Source of the DNA: an uncultured Adlercreutzia sp.
GTDB taxonomy: Bacteria; Actinomycetota; Coriobacteriia; Coriobacteriales; Eggerthellaceae
DNA: 64,000 bases
NCBI RefSeq assembly: GCF_958431955.1
Contig: NZ_CAUASN010000002.1
Span: 1 to 64,000, forward strand
Direction of reading: 5' to 3'
Each line of letters starts with the position of its first letter. The stretch's first letter is position 1. Made by a program: the position numbers and the translations under genes. This document shows, in pieces, positions 19,301 through 34,300 of the stretch. The notes under the pieces were generated by a model. That model was not told the origin of the DNA and searched no databases. It saw only the letters and a program-made list of their open reading frames with translations.

Positions 19301-22300
19301 CGGCCAGGCGCGCCGCCGCGTCGGCGTTGTCGGCGTCCTCGTCCAGGTTCATGTCGAACTCGGGCTTGCCGGTGATGTCGCCGTTGTACTTGGGAAGGTT
19401 CAGCGGCGCGCGCATGTCCACCGTCATGCGGATCCAGCCGAGCGCCGAGAGGTACAGCTTGGTGTCGAGCAGCTTGGCCCAGATGAACTGGATGCCCTTC
19501 AGAAGCTCGGCCTCCTGCTCGGGGTTGTTCTCGATGTAGGCGCGCAGGTCGTTGAGGTTGACCATGCCGATGGTCTCCATCTCCTCGTCGCTGGCGCTCT
19601 TCTGGTTCATCCAGGTCTGGATGAGCTGGTTGGCGGTGTTCTGCCCCAACGGGTAGGTCGGGTGCGCGATGCCGATGACAGTCGGGTGCTCCTCGTCGTT
19701 CAGGCCGGTCTTCAGCGTCACGACGCCGTTCTCATCGGTCTTGTAGGTGAGGGCGCCCTGGGACAGGCGGGTGATGCTGCTGCCGTCGCGGCTGATGGCG
19801 AAGGGGCCCACCCACACGCTCGCGCTCTCGTCGTCGATGGGGATGAGGCGTCCCTCGGGGTTGGCGAGGTCCTTCGGGTCGAAGCGCATCAGCTGGATGG
19901 AGTCGAGGCTGGTCACCCAACCCGACCAGGTGCTGTTGCGGTTCTGCTTGCGGATGTTCAGCGTGTCGTTCTCGTAGGGCAGCACGTTCAGGAAAGTGGT
20001 CCAGATGTTGCCCGTGGCCGACTCCTCGCTCGTGCCGGTGTTCACCGCGCTCATGGTGTAGGTGTAGCCGGTGCCCTCGGGAACCGCGGCCGGGCCGTCG
20101 CCGTCCTTGGTCTTGAGCGAGTCGAGGATGGTGCTCGAGGTGTGCTTCTGGGCGATGTTCTCATTGCTCTTGAAGCCTACGGCGGTCAGCTGGTGGGCGA
20201 TCTGCTTCTGGTCGGTCTGGCCGTCCAGGTTCACGTCGCGGTCGTCGCGGATGAGCGAGACACGGTCGGTGGTGTCCTGGGTGGAGGGAACGTACCCGTT
20301 GAAGTTGCCTTCCTTGTAGCCGAAGCCGGTGGTGGTGAGGAGCTCCTGGGGAATGGAGGCGTCGGCGTCGGGGCGCACGGGCATCAGCATCTCGATGACG
20401 ATGCCCTGGCCCATGCCCAGACGGCCGCGGGCCGTGTAGGAGCCGTTGGTGCCCTGGCGGGTCTCGCCGGTGAAGCGCCAGTTGATGAACTTGCGGTTGT
20501 AGTTCACTTCCTTGATGACGTTGCCGTCCTCGTCCTTCACGGCCACCACGTTGCCGATCTTGTCCTCGACGCGCATGCCGCCGTCGGTGTTGCGCACGGC
20601 GTGGTAGAGGCTCGGGTCGTTCAGCTGCGGGGTGGTGGAGGACACCGGCAGGGTGCTCTTCATGTTCAGCTGGTCGTCGAAAGTGGCCACGCGGTAGGTC
20701 CACACGGGCACCGCGTCGTTGATGGCCTCGGCCGACTTCAGCGTCACCGACTTGGTGATGGGCTTCATGCCCAGCACGCGCTCCTTGGTGGCCTTGTCGA
20801 TGAGGTAGCCGTCGGCGTCCACGTCGTAGGCGCTGAAGTCGATGGGGTTGCCGTTCATGTCGAGCTGGCCCTCGAGGCCGGCCACGAGCTCGGCGCCCTC
20901 GTCGTAGGCGATGTTGCCCTCGTCGTCCATCTCGTAGGTGTTCACGCGGATGGACTCCGAGCTGAACCTCGCGTTCAGCGGGCAGTACACGCGCGTGGCG
21001 AGGATGGGCACCGGCGCGTCGTCGGGCCCGAGCAGGTTGCCGTTCTCATCGGTGTAGTCGCCCTCGGAGTTGGTGTAGTACAGCGGGCGGCCGTTGTCGT
21101 CGGTGGCCTGGGTGGGGTTGTTGTCCTTGTCCAGCACGTAGCCGGCATCCACCTTGGCCTTGATGTCCTCGAGCGCGTTGGGATCCATGAGCCGCGACAC
21201 GGAGCCGCGGATGAGCTTGCCGTCGCGGTTGATGTAGGAGCCCATGATGAGATCGGTGTAGGGCTTGCCGTTCGCGTCGGTGCCGCGATCGACATACACC
21301 TCGGTGCGGGTGGCCTCGGTGTTGCCGAACACCCACTTCTCGTAGGCGCCGGGGGTGTTGTAGGGTACCGCCTTGATGGCGCCGGGCACGTAGCCGGCCA
21401 TGCCGGGGGTGCCCACCGCATCCACGAACTGGTACTTGTTAGCGGTGTCGGGGGCCACGCCCGTGCCCATGAGCCAGTTGGCCGACAGGCTTCCCGAGCC
21501 GTTCAGGGCGTCGGCGGCGGTCTTGGCGTCCACCACCGAGTTGGGAATGTACTGGAAGCTGTTCACATCCATGCCGGCGGCGGCGCCGAAGCCCTCGATG
21601 AAGGGCAGCAGCATGGAGATCTGGGGGTTGGTGCAGTAGTCCACCGAGGGGCTGCCGCCCACGCCCAAGTACTTCAGCTGGGCCTTCGACAGGTTGTTCA
21701 GCGTGATGGTGAAGCGCATCATGCGGGAGTTGTCCACCTCGATGGCGGGCTTGCCGGAGTTCCAGCTGTAGCTGGACTCGCCGGTGCCGTTGTAGTAAGC
21801 CTGGGTGGCGAACACGCGCAGGTAGGGGTACTCGGGATCGCGGTAGAAGCCCACGCGGTCGCGCTCGGTCTCCACGAACTTGGTGTCGTCGTAGCGCGGC
21901 ACGGCGGACACGAAGTGGTTGATATGGGCGGCGGTGGACCACACGCTCGAGCCGCCGTTGGGGTCGCTCACCGTGGGGCGCGCCTTGCAGCAGTCGCGTT
22001 CGGGGTCGGTGTCGTGATCGCACTTGTCTTCGTCGCACACGAGCTTGTTGGTTGAGGTTTCCAGATGCACGTTATGGTACTTGGCGCAGTAGCTCTCCGG
22101 ATTGTTCGGATCGCCGTCGGACTCGTGGTGGTACACGCAGTAGCCGTTGGCGTCCTTCTCGTGCTCGCACTCATGGATGGTGGCGCCGCCGCTGCCCTCG
22201 TCAAGCAGCGAGATGCCCTCGTCATCGGGATCGATGGCATCGGCCGCCACCGTGACCACCTCCGGGGTGCCGGCGCTGCTCAGGCTCTGGGCGATCTGGT

Positions 22301-25300
22301 CGGCCACCTCGGCCGGCACGTCGTCGTCCACCATCACCTGCATGCGGGAGGCGCCCACTCCCAGCGCGCTCGCGCCGGTGACGGAGGCCGCGCGCAGCGT
22401 GTGGGCGTGGTTCGGGTTGCCGACATGCTCGCTGTAGGTGCCCTGGTCGGTGTCGGTGGAGGGGTCGTCCACCACGAACGCGCTGCCGGACACGCCGGCG
22501 GCGTTCTGGGTGATGGACACGGGCAGGAAGGTCTTGGCCTTGGTGACCTTGATGTCGCTCGACATCTCGTAGGACCACGTGCCGTCGGCCTTCTCAACCC
22601 AGGCCATGCCCTCGCGGGTCTGGTAGGTGCCGTCGGCGTTCTTGCGCCACTCCCAGCCGGTGTTCATGCGGTTCGGGTCGATGTCGTCGGCCTCCTGGAT
22701 GCCCGCCGTGGCCTCCTTCGTCAGCGGGCTCGAGTTGTCATAGGGCATGGCGTCCACGGCCAGGCGGAACCCGTGGGGCACCGGCGTCTCGTAGGCGGGC
22801 AGGTCGTCGCCGGCGCCCACGGTCTTGCCGTCGGCTGCCTTGATGACCCAGCGCACCTGGCGCACGTCGTAGCTGCCCGACACGAGGCCGTACTTGGCCA
22901 GCGCCGGCTCCTCGTACAAGTCGATCACGTGGTTGGTCTTGTCGGCCACCGAATATCCGGTCTTGCTGCCCACGAGCACCCAGGTACCCTCGTTCTCGTC
23001 GGCGGTGTTGTGGTCGCCGGTCACCTTCTCGTCCTCGCCGTACCAGTAGTCGCGGTCGGCGTCGGTGCCGGGCAGCGCGTAGTTCTCGTGCGCGATGCAG
23101 TCCGGGCCGTTCTGCTCCTCGTAGCCGTTCTTGAACTCGCTGATGTCGGCGCTCGCCACGCGCACGTACACGAACACGCGCAGCTTCTGCTCGAGCGCCT
23201 TCTTCTCGGCCATCTCGGCCGCCTCGGCGCTGCCGGGCGCAGGCGTGTACTCGTGGCTCTCGTTGGCGCGGACCTCCTTGTAGGTCATCTGCGGGTCGGA
23301 GGGCGGGTTGGCGAAGTCGGTCGTGTGGTTGATGTAGAACAGCGGCGCTGGGTCGAGGCCGGTGACGTCGTCGGTCAGGTTGGTGTCGATGTCGTAGTCG
23401 TCGAGGTTCACGTCCTCGCCCTCGCCGGACACCAGCTTCACCGAGAGCAGCTCATAGGTGTACACCGTGGTGACCACGGTGCCGCCCATGCCGTCGTCTT
23501 CCGTGTGCATGGTGGGAACAATGCGCACGCGGGCCTGGTACTTGTTGGCGCCGTTGTCGTCGTCCAGGATCATGTCGTTGGAGGTGTAGATGTACTGCTC
23601 GTCCTCCGACAGGTTCAGGCGTGCCGAGCGGGTGGCGCCGGCCTTGGTGGGATAGCGCAGGTAGAAGATCTCCTCCTTGGGATTGAAGGGAATCTCCTCG
23701 CCGTAGATGTAGCCGTGCTGCAGCGTGACGGTGCTCTTGGTGCCGGCGTTGTCTTCCAGGGTAACGGTGGCGGTGCCGTCGGCGTTCTCGGTCATGCCGA
23801 CGATGGTGCGGGCGCGCATGGTGAGGCTGCCAGCCGAGCTAGGATAGAAGAAGTCCCCGAAAGCCGGATCCTTGCCGTACACGTCGGTCATGTTCTTGCC
23901 GCTCGAGGAGGCCAGGGTGGACACCTCGCTCATCACGCCGGTATTGGCGTGGGTCTTCAGGAAGAAGAAGCGGTTGGGGGTACCGTTGGCATCGAAGCCC
24001 AGGTACACCCGCACGGTGCCCGTAGCGGCGGCGATGTCGATGTAGTAGCACTCCGACACGTTGTTGCCGTCCACCGTGGCGCCAGTGAGATCCTGGTACT
24101 CCACGTAGTTGGCGGTCACCTCGTGCTCGGTGCCGTCGGAGTCGGTGAGCACGTACTTGTTGGCGCCGGGCACTTCCCACACGCCCGACTGCACGCTGTG
24201 GATGGAGGGGGTCAAACGCCCAATGGCGAGCTTCTTGGCGCCCTCCACGCTGTTGCCGAAGGGGGCGTCGGTGACGGTGGAGGAGCCGGTGGACCACCAG
24301 GGCACCTGCCAGTCCACGATGAAGCTGTTCACCGGCGCGCCGGTGTTGATGGCCTGGGTGAGGTAGAACTGGTTGTCGCCGCCGTCGTGGCCGTCGTCGG
24401 CGAACGACACGCCCGCGAAGTCGGAGCTCGTCACCTCGGTGCGGAGCACGGCGGTATCCCCACGCACGCTCGCGGAGGGCTTGCGGATGCGGAACAGGCC
24501 GGCGCTGTTGGTGAGGTGGCGCTCGATGATGCCGCTGTCCTCGTACCAGTTATCGTGGTCCAGATCGACCATCTCGATGTGGTCGCCGGTCATGGCGTCG
24601 TCGTAGGCGGCCGCGTCGTAGGAGAGCTTCGTGTTGCGGCCGTACTTGTAGAAGTAGGGGTTCTGGTTGTTGAAGTCGCCCACGCCGTAACGATAGCCGC
24701 TGTCGGAGGCCACGATGGGACGGGCGTAGGTGTGCCCGGCCTGGAAGGTGGCACCGGTGAACTCGGTGTAGCGCCACGTGCCGTCGCCGGTCTTCGTCAG
24801 CTCGTAGATGGGGTCGGCCTTCGCCTGGGCGCCCGCGCCCGCGAACGGGTTGGGCGTGTCGGCCTCGAAGGTGTGGGTCCAGCCCATGAGGCGGTCGAGG
24901 AAGCTCAGGTCCCGGTTCTCGGTGGTGATGTAGGCCGTGGACTTGTCGGACACCCAGGAGCGGATGGCGTTCACCTGGGCGTGGTAGTTGGCCACCTTGC
25001 CGTCGGTCACGAGGCCCTCCATGGCCGTGTCCTCGCTGCCCAGGTTGTCGATGCGGGTGCGCAGCTTCAGGGTGATGGAGTCGCCGTTGGCCAGGCAGCC
25101 GTCGGCCTTCACGCCGTCCCAGTACGCCTCCATCTGGGAATGGTGGCGCGCGAACTCGCTGTCGCGGGCGTCATCGGGCGGCGCGAGCTCGAACACGAGC
25201 ACCTCGCCCGCATGGGAGCGCGGCTTGGAGGTGGAGCCCTGATCGGTGATGGTCCAGCTGCCGTCGGCGTTCTCCACCTTGGTGGCCGGCTTCACCACGT

Positions 25301-28300
25301 CGGTGGGATCGTCCACGTCGGGCTTGGCGTAGTCGCTCGCCGAGTAGTTGTTGGCGTCGTAGTCGGGCTGGGTGCGGATGTTCACCGTCCAGCCCTTCTC
25401 GATCAGCTGCTTGGGGGTGAGCTTCTCGTAGGTGGTGCCGGCCGGCTCGCGCAGGATGCGGCCGGTGGCGTTGCCCTCCTCGTCAATCTCGTCCACGTAG
25501 TTGTACTTCACGTGGGCGTATTCCACGTAGAAGGGATAGTTGTCGCCCTCGTAGCTGGTGAGCAGGCGCTCGAAGGCGGCGGCCTGCTGGGCGGCCGTCG
25601 GCTGGGTGGCCTTGTAGCGGGCGCTCGCCAGGCTCGGCAGTGTCAGCGGTCCCTGGGCCGTGGTGACGGTGTTGCCCGGCAGGGCGCCGTCGTCCTGCTC
25701 GGTCACCGACTCGTAGCTGTCCAGGATGTTGAGCAGCTTCTGCTTGTCGTAGAAGGTCACCTGGCTCGGCAGGTTCACCGTGAACACCAGCTTGGCATGG
25801 TTGATGTCGCCCGTGCCGCCCACATCGGTGACGGTCTCGGGGCCCACCTTCAAGGTGGAGGCGAACCACAGCTCGTCGTCGTAGGAGAAGGGCGCGTTGG
25901 CGTTCTCGCTGCCGGTGGCGGTCACGCGGCCGGCGTTGTCCAGGGTCTGGCCGTCGGTGGCGCCCTTGCCGGTGGTGGTGCTGGCCGTGGTGTTGTCGGG
26001 ATCGGACGCGTCGTCGCTGGGCATGTCGGCGGGCGTGGTCTCCACCTCGAAGGCGCTGCTCAGGGTGGGGGTCTTCAGGCGCACGCGCATGGCGGCGAAC
26101 ACGCCGGCGTCGGTGTGGGTGGCCTGGCTCTCCTCCACCGTGGCAACGCCGTCGACGGTCTTGCGAACCTTGGTGGCGAACTTCTCGGTCACCGTGGCGA
26201 CGCCGTTGCCGTTCAGGCCCTGGGTGGTGGCCTGGGACAGGGCGTACTGGGTGCGGTTCTTGTACTCCGACACGTTGATGCCCGCGGCCGTGGGCGTGAG
26301 GCTGTCGGCGTCGGCCACGTAGGTCACGAGCGGCGTCTTGCTGGTGGACAGCGTCTGCTCGCCGTACAGCTCGTGGTAGTTCACGGAGGTGCCGGCGGTT
26401 TCGGTGTAGCTGCCCATGTAGCCGATGAAGCGGTTGCGCATCACGCCGTCCACGGTCTCGCTGCCGGCGGCGGCGCTGCCGCTGAAGTAGTAGTTCTGGG
26501 GCAGCGCGCCCAGGTTCATCACGTCGTTGTAGTTGCCGCCCGAGCTGTTGCGGAAGTTGCGCATGTTGGCGAACGAACCATAGGACATATTCTCGTAGGT
26601 GTCCCGCAGATGGTCGCCGTCCCAGGCGAGGTTCTTCTCGTAGTCGAACTCGTAGGCAAGGCGGGTGGCGTAGCTCCAATAATACCAGGAGGCGCCGCGG
26701 AAGTCGGCGATGTTGTTGGTGCCCTCGTTGCGGTTGCCGTTCCAGTGGGTGGGATAGCTGGCCTTGGTGCCGTCCAAGCGGGCATCGGCCACCCACGAGG
26801 GGTTGTCGGAAAGGTAGGTGGTGCCGTTGCCGCCATGGGTGAAGCCCTGCCAATCGGCCGGCGAGCCCACGGTGAAGGGGCTGCCGAGCGTCTCGTCGGT
26901 GAGGAACTTATACCCGGTCATCTTGGAGGTGACGTAGGTGCGGATGGATTCGGTGGCGCGGCCCATCTCGATGTTGTTGGGCTGCTCGTCCCAGCGCGGC
27001 TCGCCGGTGGTGGCGATGTCGAACTTGAAGGTGTCCATCTCATAGGCCTTCAGACGGTGCTCCACCACGTCGGTGCCGCCGATGTTCTGGCTCGTCCAGT
27101 TCAGGTCGTCGGCCTTCGACTCGAAGCGCACCACGAAGCGGTAGCTCACGGTGAGGTCGTCGCCGGCCACCGGCTCGTAGGTGACCGTGGCGTTGAAGTT
27201 GCTCTTCTTGTAGTCCTCGTCCTCGTTGCCCGCGTCGTCGATGCGCGTGTTGGCATTGCCGCGGTCGCCCTGGTTCAGGGCGGTGGCGCCCTGGGTGTTG
27301 GCCACCTCCCAGTCGTCCAGTTTGAACTCCTGCACCACGCCGGGCCAGAGGCCATAGGGCTGGCGGGCGCCGGTCTTGTTGCGGTGCATGGGCACCATGC
27401 CCTCGGGCAGCACGATGGTCACCGTGGGCAGGATGAGGCTGCCCATCTGGCCGCCGTCCATGGAGTAGTTATGGGTGCGCGCGTAGTCCTTGTGCCAGTA
27501 GTACGACCAGTTGGTCACCTGGCCGGCCACATGATCCCACCAGTGGCGGTTCTCCACGTGCACGTTCAGCTGACGGGTCTCGGACTCGCTGGCCATGTAG
27601 TACTTGTCCACGTCGGCGCCCACGCCGTCCTCGCCGATGGAGTTCCACACGCGAACCACCGGCTTGCGCTGCTGGGCGCGGGTGCCGGTCTGGGCGTAGA
27701 GCACGGGGCTGTCGCCGTTGCCCGCGGCGCCGTAGGCCTCCTCGGGCATCTTGTAGGCGTAGCTCCACATGCCGCCCACGGCTGCGCCGTTGCCGGCGAC
27801 CATGCCCATGTTGCGGCTGTCGTCGGCCGGCAGGGTGCCGTCGTCGTTGGTGATGCGCACCGTGTTGTTCTGGATGGTATAGCCATCAACGGCGGGCATG
27901 TTGGGAGAGCCCACCAGCTGCTGGCGGTTGTCGTCGGTGTGATACCAGTTGGTAATGGTGAACTTCCAATCCATGCCGGCATCTTGCATATGGGCGGCGC
28001 CCGCGGCGTTCTTGCCCTCGAAATGATCGTAGTCGAAGATGCTGTAGTAGGCCGACGACTTGCTCGGCTCCTCCCCCGTCTTCAAGGCGGCCTCGGTGCT
28101 CACCGGCGCGGTGTCCACGGGGCGCACGAGCACGCGGTCGTACCACATCTCGGATTCGTTGTTGCCGAACACGTGGGAGCCGATGTTCACCCGCAGCTGG
28201 TAGCCGCCGGTGGCGTAGGCGTCGCCAAGGCCGTTCACGTTCACGGTATCCGGGTCGGCGGCGTTGCGAGCGGTGCCGTCGTTGCTGCGGCCGAACCACT

Positions 28301-31300
28301 TGCCGAGCGCCTGGTTCACCGTCACGCGGATGACCCAGGGCTGCGAGGAGTCGCGGTACGACGCGCTCTGGTGGCTCGTGTTGCCCGCCTCGGTTTCCAC
28401 CAGCTCGTACAAGCCGCGGGGGTCGGCGCCGTTCTCGTCGGTGCCGGCCACGTACTGGCGGGTCACGTAGTCGCCGGTCTCGGCGGCCACGTTGGTGTAG
28501 GTGCCCGCCTCGGAGTTGCCGGTGTTCGCGCTGCCAGCGCCGCTCAGATAGGGATCCTGCATGGTGGCGGGGGCGTCGTAGCCGGCGTAGGCGCTGTAGG
28601 GGGTCTGCAGCACCTCCACCGTCACGAAGTCGTCCGGCACCGCCACGAAGGTGCCGCTGGCCACAATGCCGCTCTGCTCGGCTGTGCCGCCGGTCCAGCT
28701 GCCACCCACGCCGGTGGTGGCGGAGAGCAGCTGGGCTTTCACCTGCTTCTTCACCAATTCGGTGGCCACGGTCAGATCGGACAAGTCGGCATGGTCGTCG
28801 GCCACCTCGATCTTCGGCTCGATGCCGCGGGGCATGATGTAGGTGAACTCCACACCGTCCAGGTTGCGGTCGCCGTAGTTGTAGGCGGTCAGGCGGCTCG
28901 TGAAGTCCTGGTTGTACTCCAAGGCCGTGACAGCCTGGTTGCGGTTCATGCCACGGGTATCCGATTCCACATCATTCCAAGAGTAATGGCTGTCGTTGAT
29001 GTACCAGCCGATATGCGGGTCTTCCCCGGAGGTATAACGGGTCTTGGCCTTGTAGTTGCTCTCGTTGGACACCATCTGGGACGAGGTGGCGAGCCACGCC
29101 TTCTGCAGATGCACGCGGGTCTGGCTCCACACGAGCGGCGTGGCGGTGTTGCCCTCGCCGGCGTAGGCCACCTCCTTGCGCACCTTCTCGCCATCGGCGG
29201 TCTCGATGGTGTCGCCCACGATGCGGTCACGCAGCACGTACTGGTACCAGTCGCGCACGCGACGCACCGTGAAGGAGCTGCCGTTGTCGCTCACGAGGCC
29301 GAACAGGCTGCCGCCGGTGCCGGACATGCCGTTGCCGTAGTTGATGCCGTTGCCGTAGCTGCCGACGTTTCCGTTGCTGTTGGCGGCATACCAGTTCTCG
29401 TAGCGGGGCGTGCCCGGCAGCACGCCGGGGCCCGCCACCGTGGTGGTGCCGGGGGCCACGCCGGTGGCATCGGCCACCGTGGTGCCGCCCGGAGCCACCG
29501 GGCTGTAGCGCACGATCTGCTTGTTGCGAGTCACCTTCACGTCTTCGTCCAAGAACACGCCGCCCTCGGCACCGTTGGAGCTGTTGCCGCCGCCGTTGAC
29601 GCCCCAGTTGTTCACGTTCCAGTCGCCGGAGCCGCCGCGCGGGTAGTAGTTGGTCTCCACGCCGGGGATGTACACGAGCGAGCCGTCGAACATCTCCCAC
29701 AGGTCGGTCTGCTCGGCCTTGTCGCCGCTGAAGGCGGCCTCGTGCATGAGGTAGCTCATGTCCATGACGATGTTCTCGTTGGCCACCCGCACCGCGCCCC
29801 ACCAGTCGCGGAAGGCGCCGATGCCGAAGTAGCCATCGCCGGAGTCGGAGCCGTTGCTGGCAGTGTTCAGCGGGTTGATGCGCCCGGAAGCGCTGTTGTT
29901 GTTCTGGTAGGGGTAGTAATAGTACTCGCCGATGCGCGGGAAGTACGACGGCTCGAGGCCGGTGTAGGACGCGCCGGTCAGCAGGTCGTTCACATTGGTC
30001 AGCCCGCGGCCCATGTACACCTGGGGCAGCCCGTCGACGGCCGCCTGCACGGGGAACCACAGCTCGATGACATCGCCCACCTCCATGCGGGTGGAGCCGG
30101 GCTGGATCTGATCCACCGGACGGGAGGCCTGATCCACATCGGACACCTCGGAGCCGGTGCCCGCGTCCACGTCCCCATCGGCCACCCACTGAATCTTGAA
30201 GGTGACGAAGTGGGTGTCGTAGCTGGAGTTGCGCGGATCCATATCGCTGAAGTAACGGTAGGGCGCGCTCGCGTTCTGGCGGTACACCATGTTGCCGCCC
30301 ACGTCCTTCTGCTGGCCCTCGTCGATGGCGGTCACCTGCAGCTTCATGCCGCGGGTGCGGCTGGCGTACACGTCCTCATCGTCGCGGTTGGTCCACTTGA
30401 TGCGGTTCTCCAGCAGGGCGGCCAGGTAGTCGGCGTCAATCTCGTCGCCGGCCACGCCCGCCTCCACGGCGGCCTGCTTCAGGTAGTCCACCGGGATGCG
30501 CTCGTAGATGACCGGGTTGTACAACTCGCCTTCCAGCTCGGTCACGCCGGAGTTGGTGCCCATGGGCACGTTGACGAGCGTGTCCTTGTACCAGAAGGTC
30601 TCGCCGGGCACATAACCGGTCTTCTGCTCGGCGTCCGGGTAGTAGGTGGAGTTGGAGGCCGTCGAGCCCACCGTCTTCCACGGCAGGTACTTGCTGCCGG
30701 AGGCCTCGTTCACCTGGGCCTCGGTCTGGAAGGCCTGGTTCTGGAAGCGCATGATGGGCGTGCGGCGGTACACCACGCGGGTGGTGTCCTTGTTCTCGTC
30801 CTGCTTGGTGAGCAGGGTGCCGTGGGTCACGGCGGCATCGGAGGTGCCCAGAGGCGCGCTCACGTGGTCGAGGTCGGCCGGCTTGTTCAGCGGGTCGTCC
30901 GCGTAGGTGGTGGCCGCCGGATCGGGGCGCGTGCCGCCGTCGCCGAGGAAGGAGAGCACGGTGTTCTCGTTGTGGAAGTGGGTGAAGGCCAGATCGGTCT
31001 TCAGGGTGCCCGTCCACTTGTTGGCCTGCTCGGTGCCGGTGGAGATGGCCGCGCCGGTGTTGTCCAGGCGGATGTCCTGGTAGCGGGCGACGCCGTCGAG
31101 CACCACGTTGGGCAGCGCGTAGCCCACGGCCGTGCCGATGCCGCTGCCGTTGTAGGTGGAGTAGCCGGGCACGTCGTAGTAGGTCCAGCGCACCGCGGTC
31201 ACGTCGCGGAACTTGTTGCCGTTGGCGGTATGGCCCTCGTCGGTGGCCTCCTGGCTCGCGGCGTTGAAGATCTTCTCCAGCTCCTCCTCGGAGTACCAGT

Positions 31301-34300
31301 TGCCGCGCAGGGCCTCGTCGGTGGTGGCATCGGCGCTGCCGGAGGGGGCGCTGCCCGTGGCCGTGCCGCCCGCGGTGGGACGGTAGTCGAGGTAGTCGTT
31401 GGTGATGGTGCCCTGCACGCCCTGGCCCTGGTTGGCCGCGCCGGCCGCGGGATCGGCCGCCGTGCCGGAGGAGGCGGAGCCGAGCACCGTCAGCTTGGTC
31501 TGGGGCACGAAGTACTCCACCTTGATGCGCGGGCGCCCGCTGGCGTCGTAGGGCATCTTGTCGGCGCCGATGGCGCTGCTGTCGTCGCCGGCGGCGGCCC
31601 CGGCAGCCGGGAACATGTTCTTCAGGTTCGAGTTCGGCAGGCCCGCGTAGCCGCCGTCCACCAGCAGGGTGTCGGTGGCGGCCACGTGCGGCGCCGAGGT
31701 GAGCTCGAACATCTTCTTGTAGCCCGTCACGGCGCCCGTGGCGCCGGCCACGTCCTGCATGAACGACACGGTCACCGTCATGTCGGCGGTATGCGCCGTG
31801 GTGTTCGCGATACCGCCCACGGTGGCCTGCATGCGGTTGCCGTCGGTCTCGGCCACTTTGCTGGGGTTGGTGGGCAGCTTGTCGATGAAGGCCGTGGACA
31901 CCGTGATGTTGTTCTGGGGATGGGTGTGGAAGCGCACGTTGGCGTAGTTGTGCGCCGCCAGCTGCTTCTTCACCGCATCACCGTCCAGGCCCGCCAGGGT
32001 CACGTCGGTGTTCGAGAAGCTGTAGGAGATGGGGCACTCGGCCGCGCCGATGGAGCCGATGGCGCTTCCGTCGGCGCGCTCGGTGAAGGTCTGCACCGTG
32101 CCGAACACGTTGGGGCTGTCCGGCGAGGTGTTGGCGTTCATGATGGAGCTGCCCGAGGTGCGGCCCGTCACGTCGGTACCGTTGTAGGCGGCCTTGTACT
32201 GGGCGAAGCCGTGGCGCGGGGCGGCCACCGCGTAGAAGCGGGCGGTCACGTCGCGCGCAGCCCCCTCGGAGTAGGAGGGGTCGTCGTCGCGCCAGGCGCC
32301 GTTGGGGTCGTCCAGGTTCGCCGGGGCGGTCTCCTTCTCCTCGGTCATCTGGGTGATGACGCGGATGGTCACCGACTCGCCCTGCTCAAGCTCGTGGGCG
32401 TCGGCGCCCCGCAGCTTGAACAGCAGCATGTGGTTGAAGGCGCCGTCGTCGTCAGCGGTGGCGCCGGAGGCGTCGGTGTAGCTGTACTTGGAAAGGTCGG
32501 TGCGGGCGGCCGCGTCGCGCACGTGCACGGCGTTGCCGGCGCCATCGTCGGCCACCAGCTGAGCCGTCACGGCCAGGCCGTTGGCGGTGTTGGAGGCCTG
32601 GCTTCCCGGCACCGCCTTGCCGGCGCCGTCGGTCCACTGCACCACTTCCCAGCCCACGATGCGCTGGCCCGTGGCCGTCTCGAAGCGGCCGTCGATGGCC
32701 TGCAGCGGCAGCGCGAGCCCGTCGTACTGGTCGCGCGCACCGGCCTTGATCTTCAGCGTGTACTCCACGTAGTCGCCGGCGTACAGCTGGCCATTGGGAA
32801 TGTCGGTGGCGTTGCCGTTCTGGCGGAAGCTGGCGGGATAGTTCGCCCCGCGGTCGTCCTGGTCGTAGGCGAAGATCCAGCGGTGGCTCGCGCCGTCGGC
32901 GTCGGTGTAGGGCGTCTCCAGCTTGGTGCCGCGCAGATAGGAGGTCTCCATCATGCCCAGGCGGTGGCGCAGGGTGTAGCCCGCCTCAGGGTGCGAGTAG
33001 TTGCAGCGCAGGGTGTCGTGGTTGGGGTCCTTGGTCTCCATCTCCTTCTCAACCACGGCCAGCTTGTTGTTGTGCAGCACCTGGTAGTAGCCGTTGCCCT
33101 TCTTGTCGAAGGCGGGCGTGGAGGCGTCGTTCCAGTTGCCGTTGTCCACCGCGTCTCCCACGGTGTCGTCGGTGAGCGCCGCCTTGTCGGTGCCGTTGGT
33201 GGTGGCCGTCGCGCCAGAGAAGTCGTCCAGGGTGCGGTCCACGTAGGTGCCGGTGTAGGCGAAGGCGTAGGGGTTGGAGCTGTTGCCGATGGACACCTTC
33301 GAGTCGTTCAGGCGCTTCAGGGCGTCCGCCATGTGCTTCTGGGCGGTGGCGCGGAAGTCGGCCGGATTAAGGCCCAGGCCCGTCAGGTCGGTGAGCGCCC
33401 CGGCGGGAATGGCATCGATGGCGTCGTAGAAGTTGGGCAGCAGCACCACGTTCTCGCCGCGCTCCAGATCCTCGAACAGCACCATGGTGGCGCTCTTGGC
33501 CGTCTTGGCGGCCGCATCGGAGGACAGCAGCAGCTTATGGTCGGCCGGCATGATGTACAGGCTGCCGTCCGAGTTCACCGGGGTGATGTAGCTTACGGTG
33601 TAGTCGCCCTTGTACAGGTCCAGGAACACCTGGTTGTTGGCCTCGAAGGCCACGTAGCGATCCACCACGTTACCGCGCAGGTCCTTGCCGGTGATGTGCG
33701 CGATGACCTGGGTGGAGTTGGTGGCGTCGTTCTGCTGGTACCACCAGCCCTCGCAGTCCACGTACAGCGAGTACTCCACCGGGCTGTCCGGCAAATACTG
33801 GCTCGACTGGTCCACGATGCTGCGGTCGAAGTCCACGAGCGGGCTGCCGGCGGGCGTCGTGTACGCGGTCGTGTCGGCCTTCTCGATCCACTGGGTGAGG
33901 GTGTCGAAATACCCGTCGATCACCTCCTGGCTCTTGCCCGACTCGTCCATGGCCACCACGAGCGCCATGTTCACGTCCTTGCCGTCGGCGCGCTTCTCCT
34001 TCAGCGGCAGCTGCGACTGGTCGGCGGCCTCCACGTAATTCAGCTCGGGCGTGCCCTCGTTGCCGTCGGTGCCGGGCACGGCGGGAGTGGAGAGCGGGTT
34101 GCCGGCGTCGTCGAAGTAGGTGCGCACGGCGAAAGCGGGGCCGTACATGCCGGCCAGGTTCATGACCGGATTGCCGTTATCGTCCACCACCGGCTGCACC
34201 GTCACGCTGCCGTCGGCGTTCACGATCTCCTGGGTCTTCTGGGTGGGCTTGGACACCGGCATGAGGAAGCTCGCGGCGTAGTTGCCCTTCACCAGGTTCA

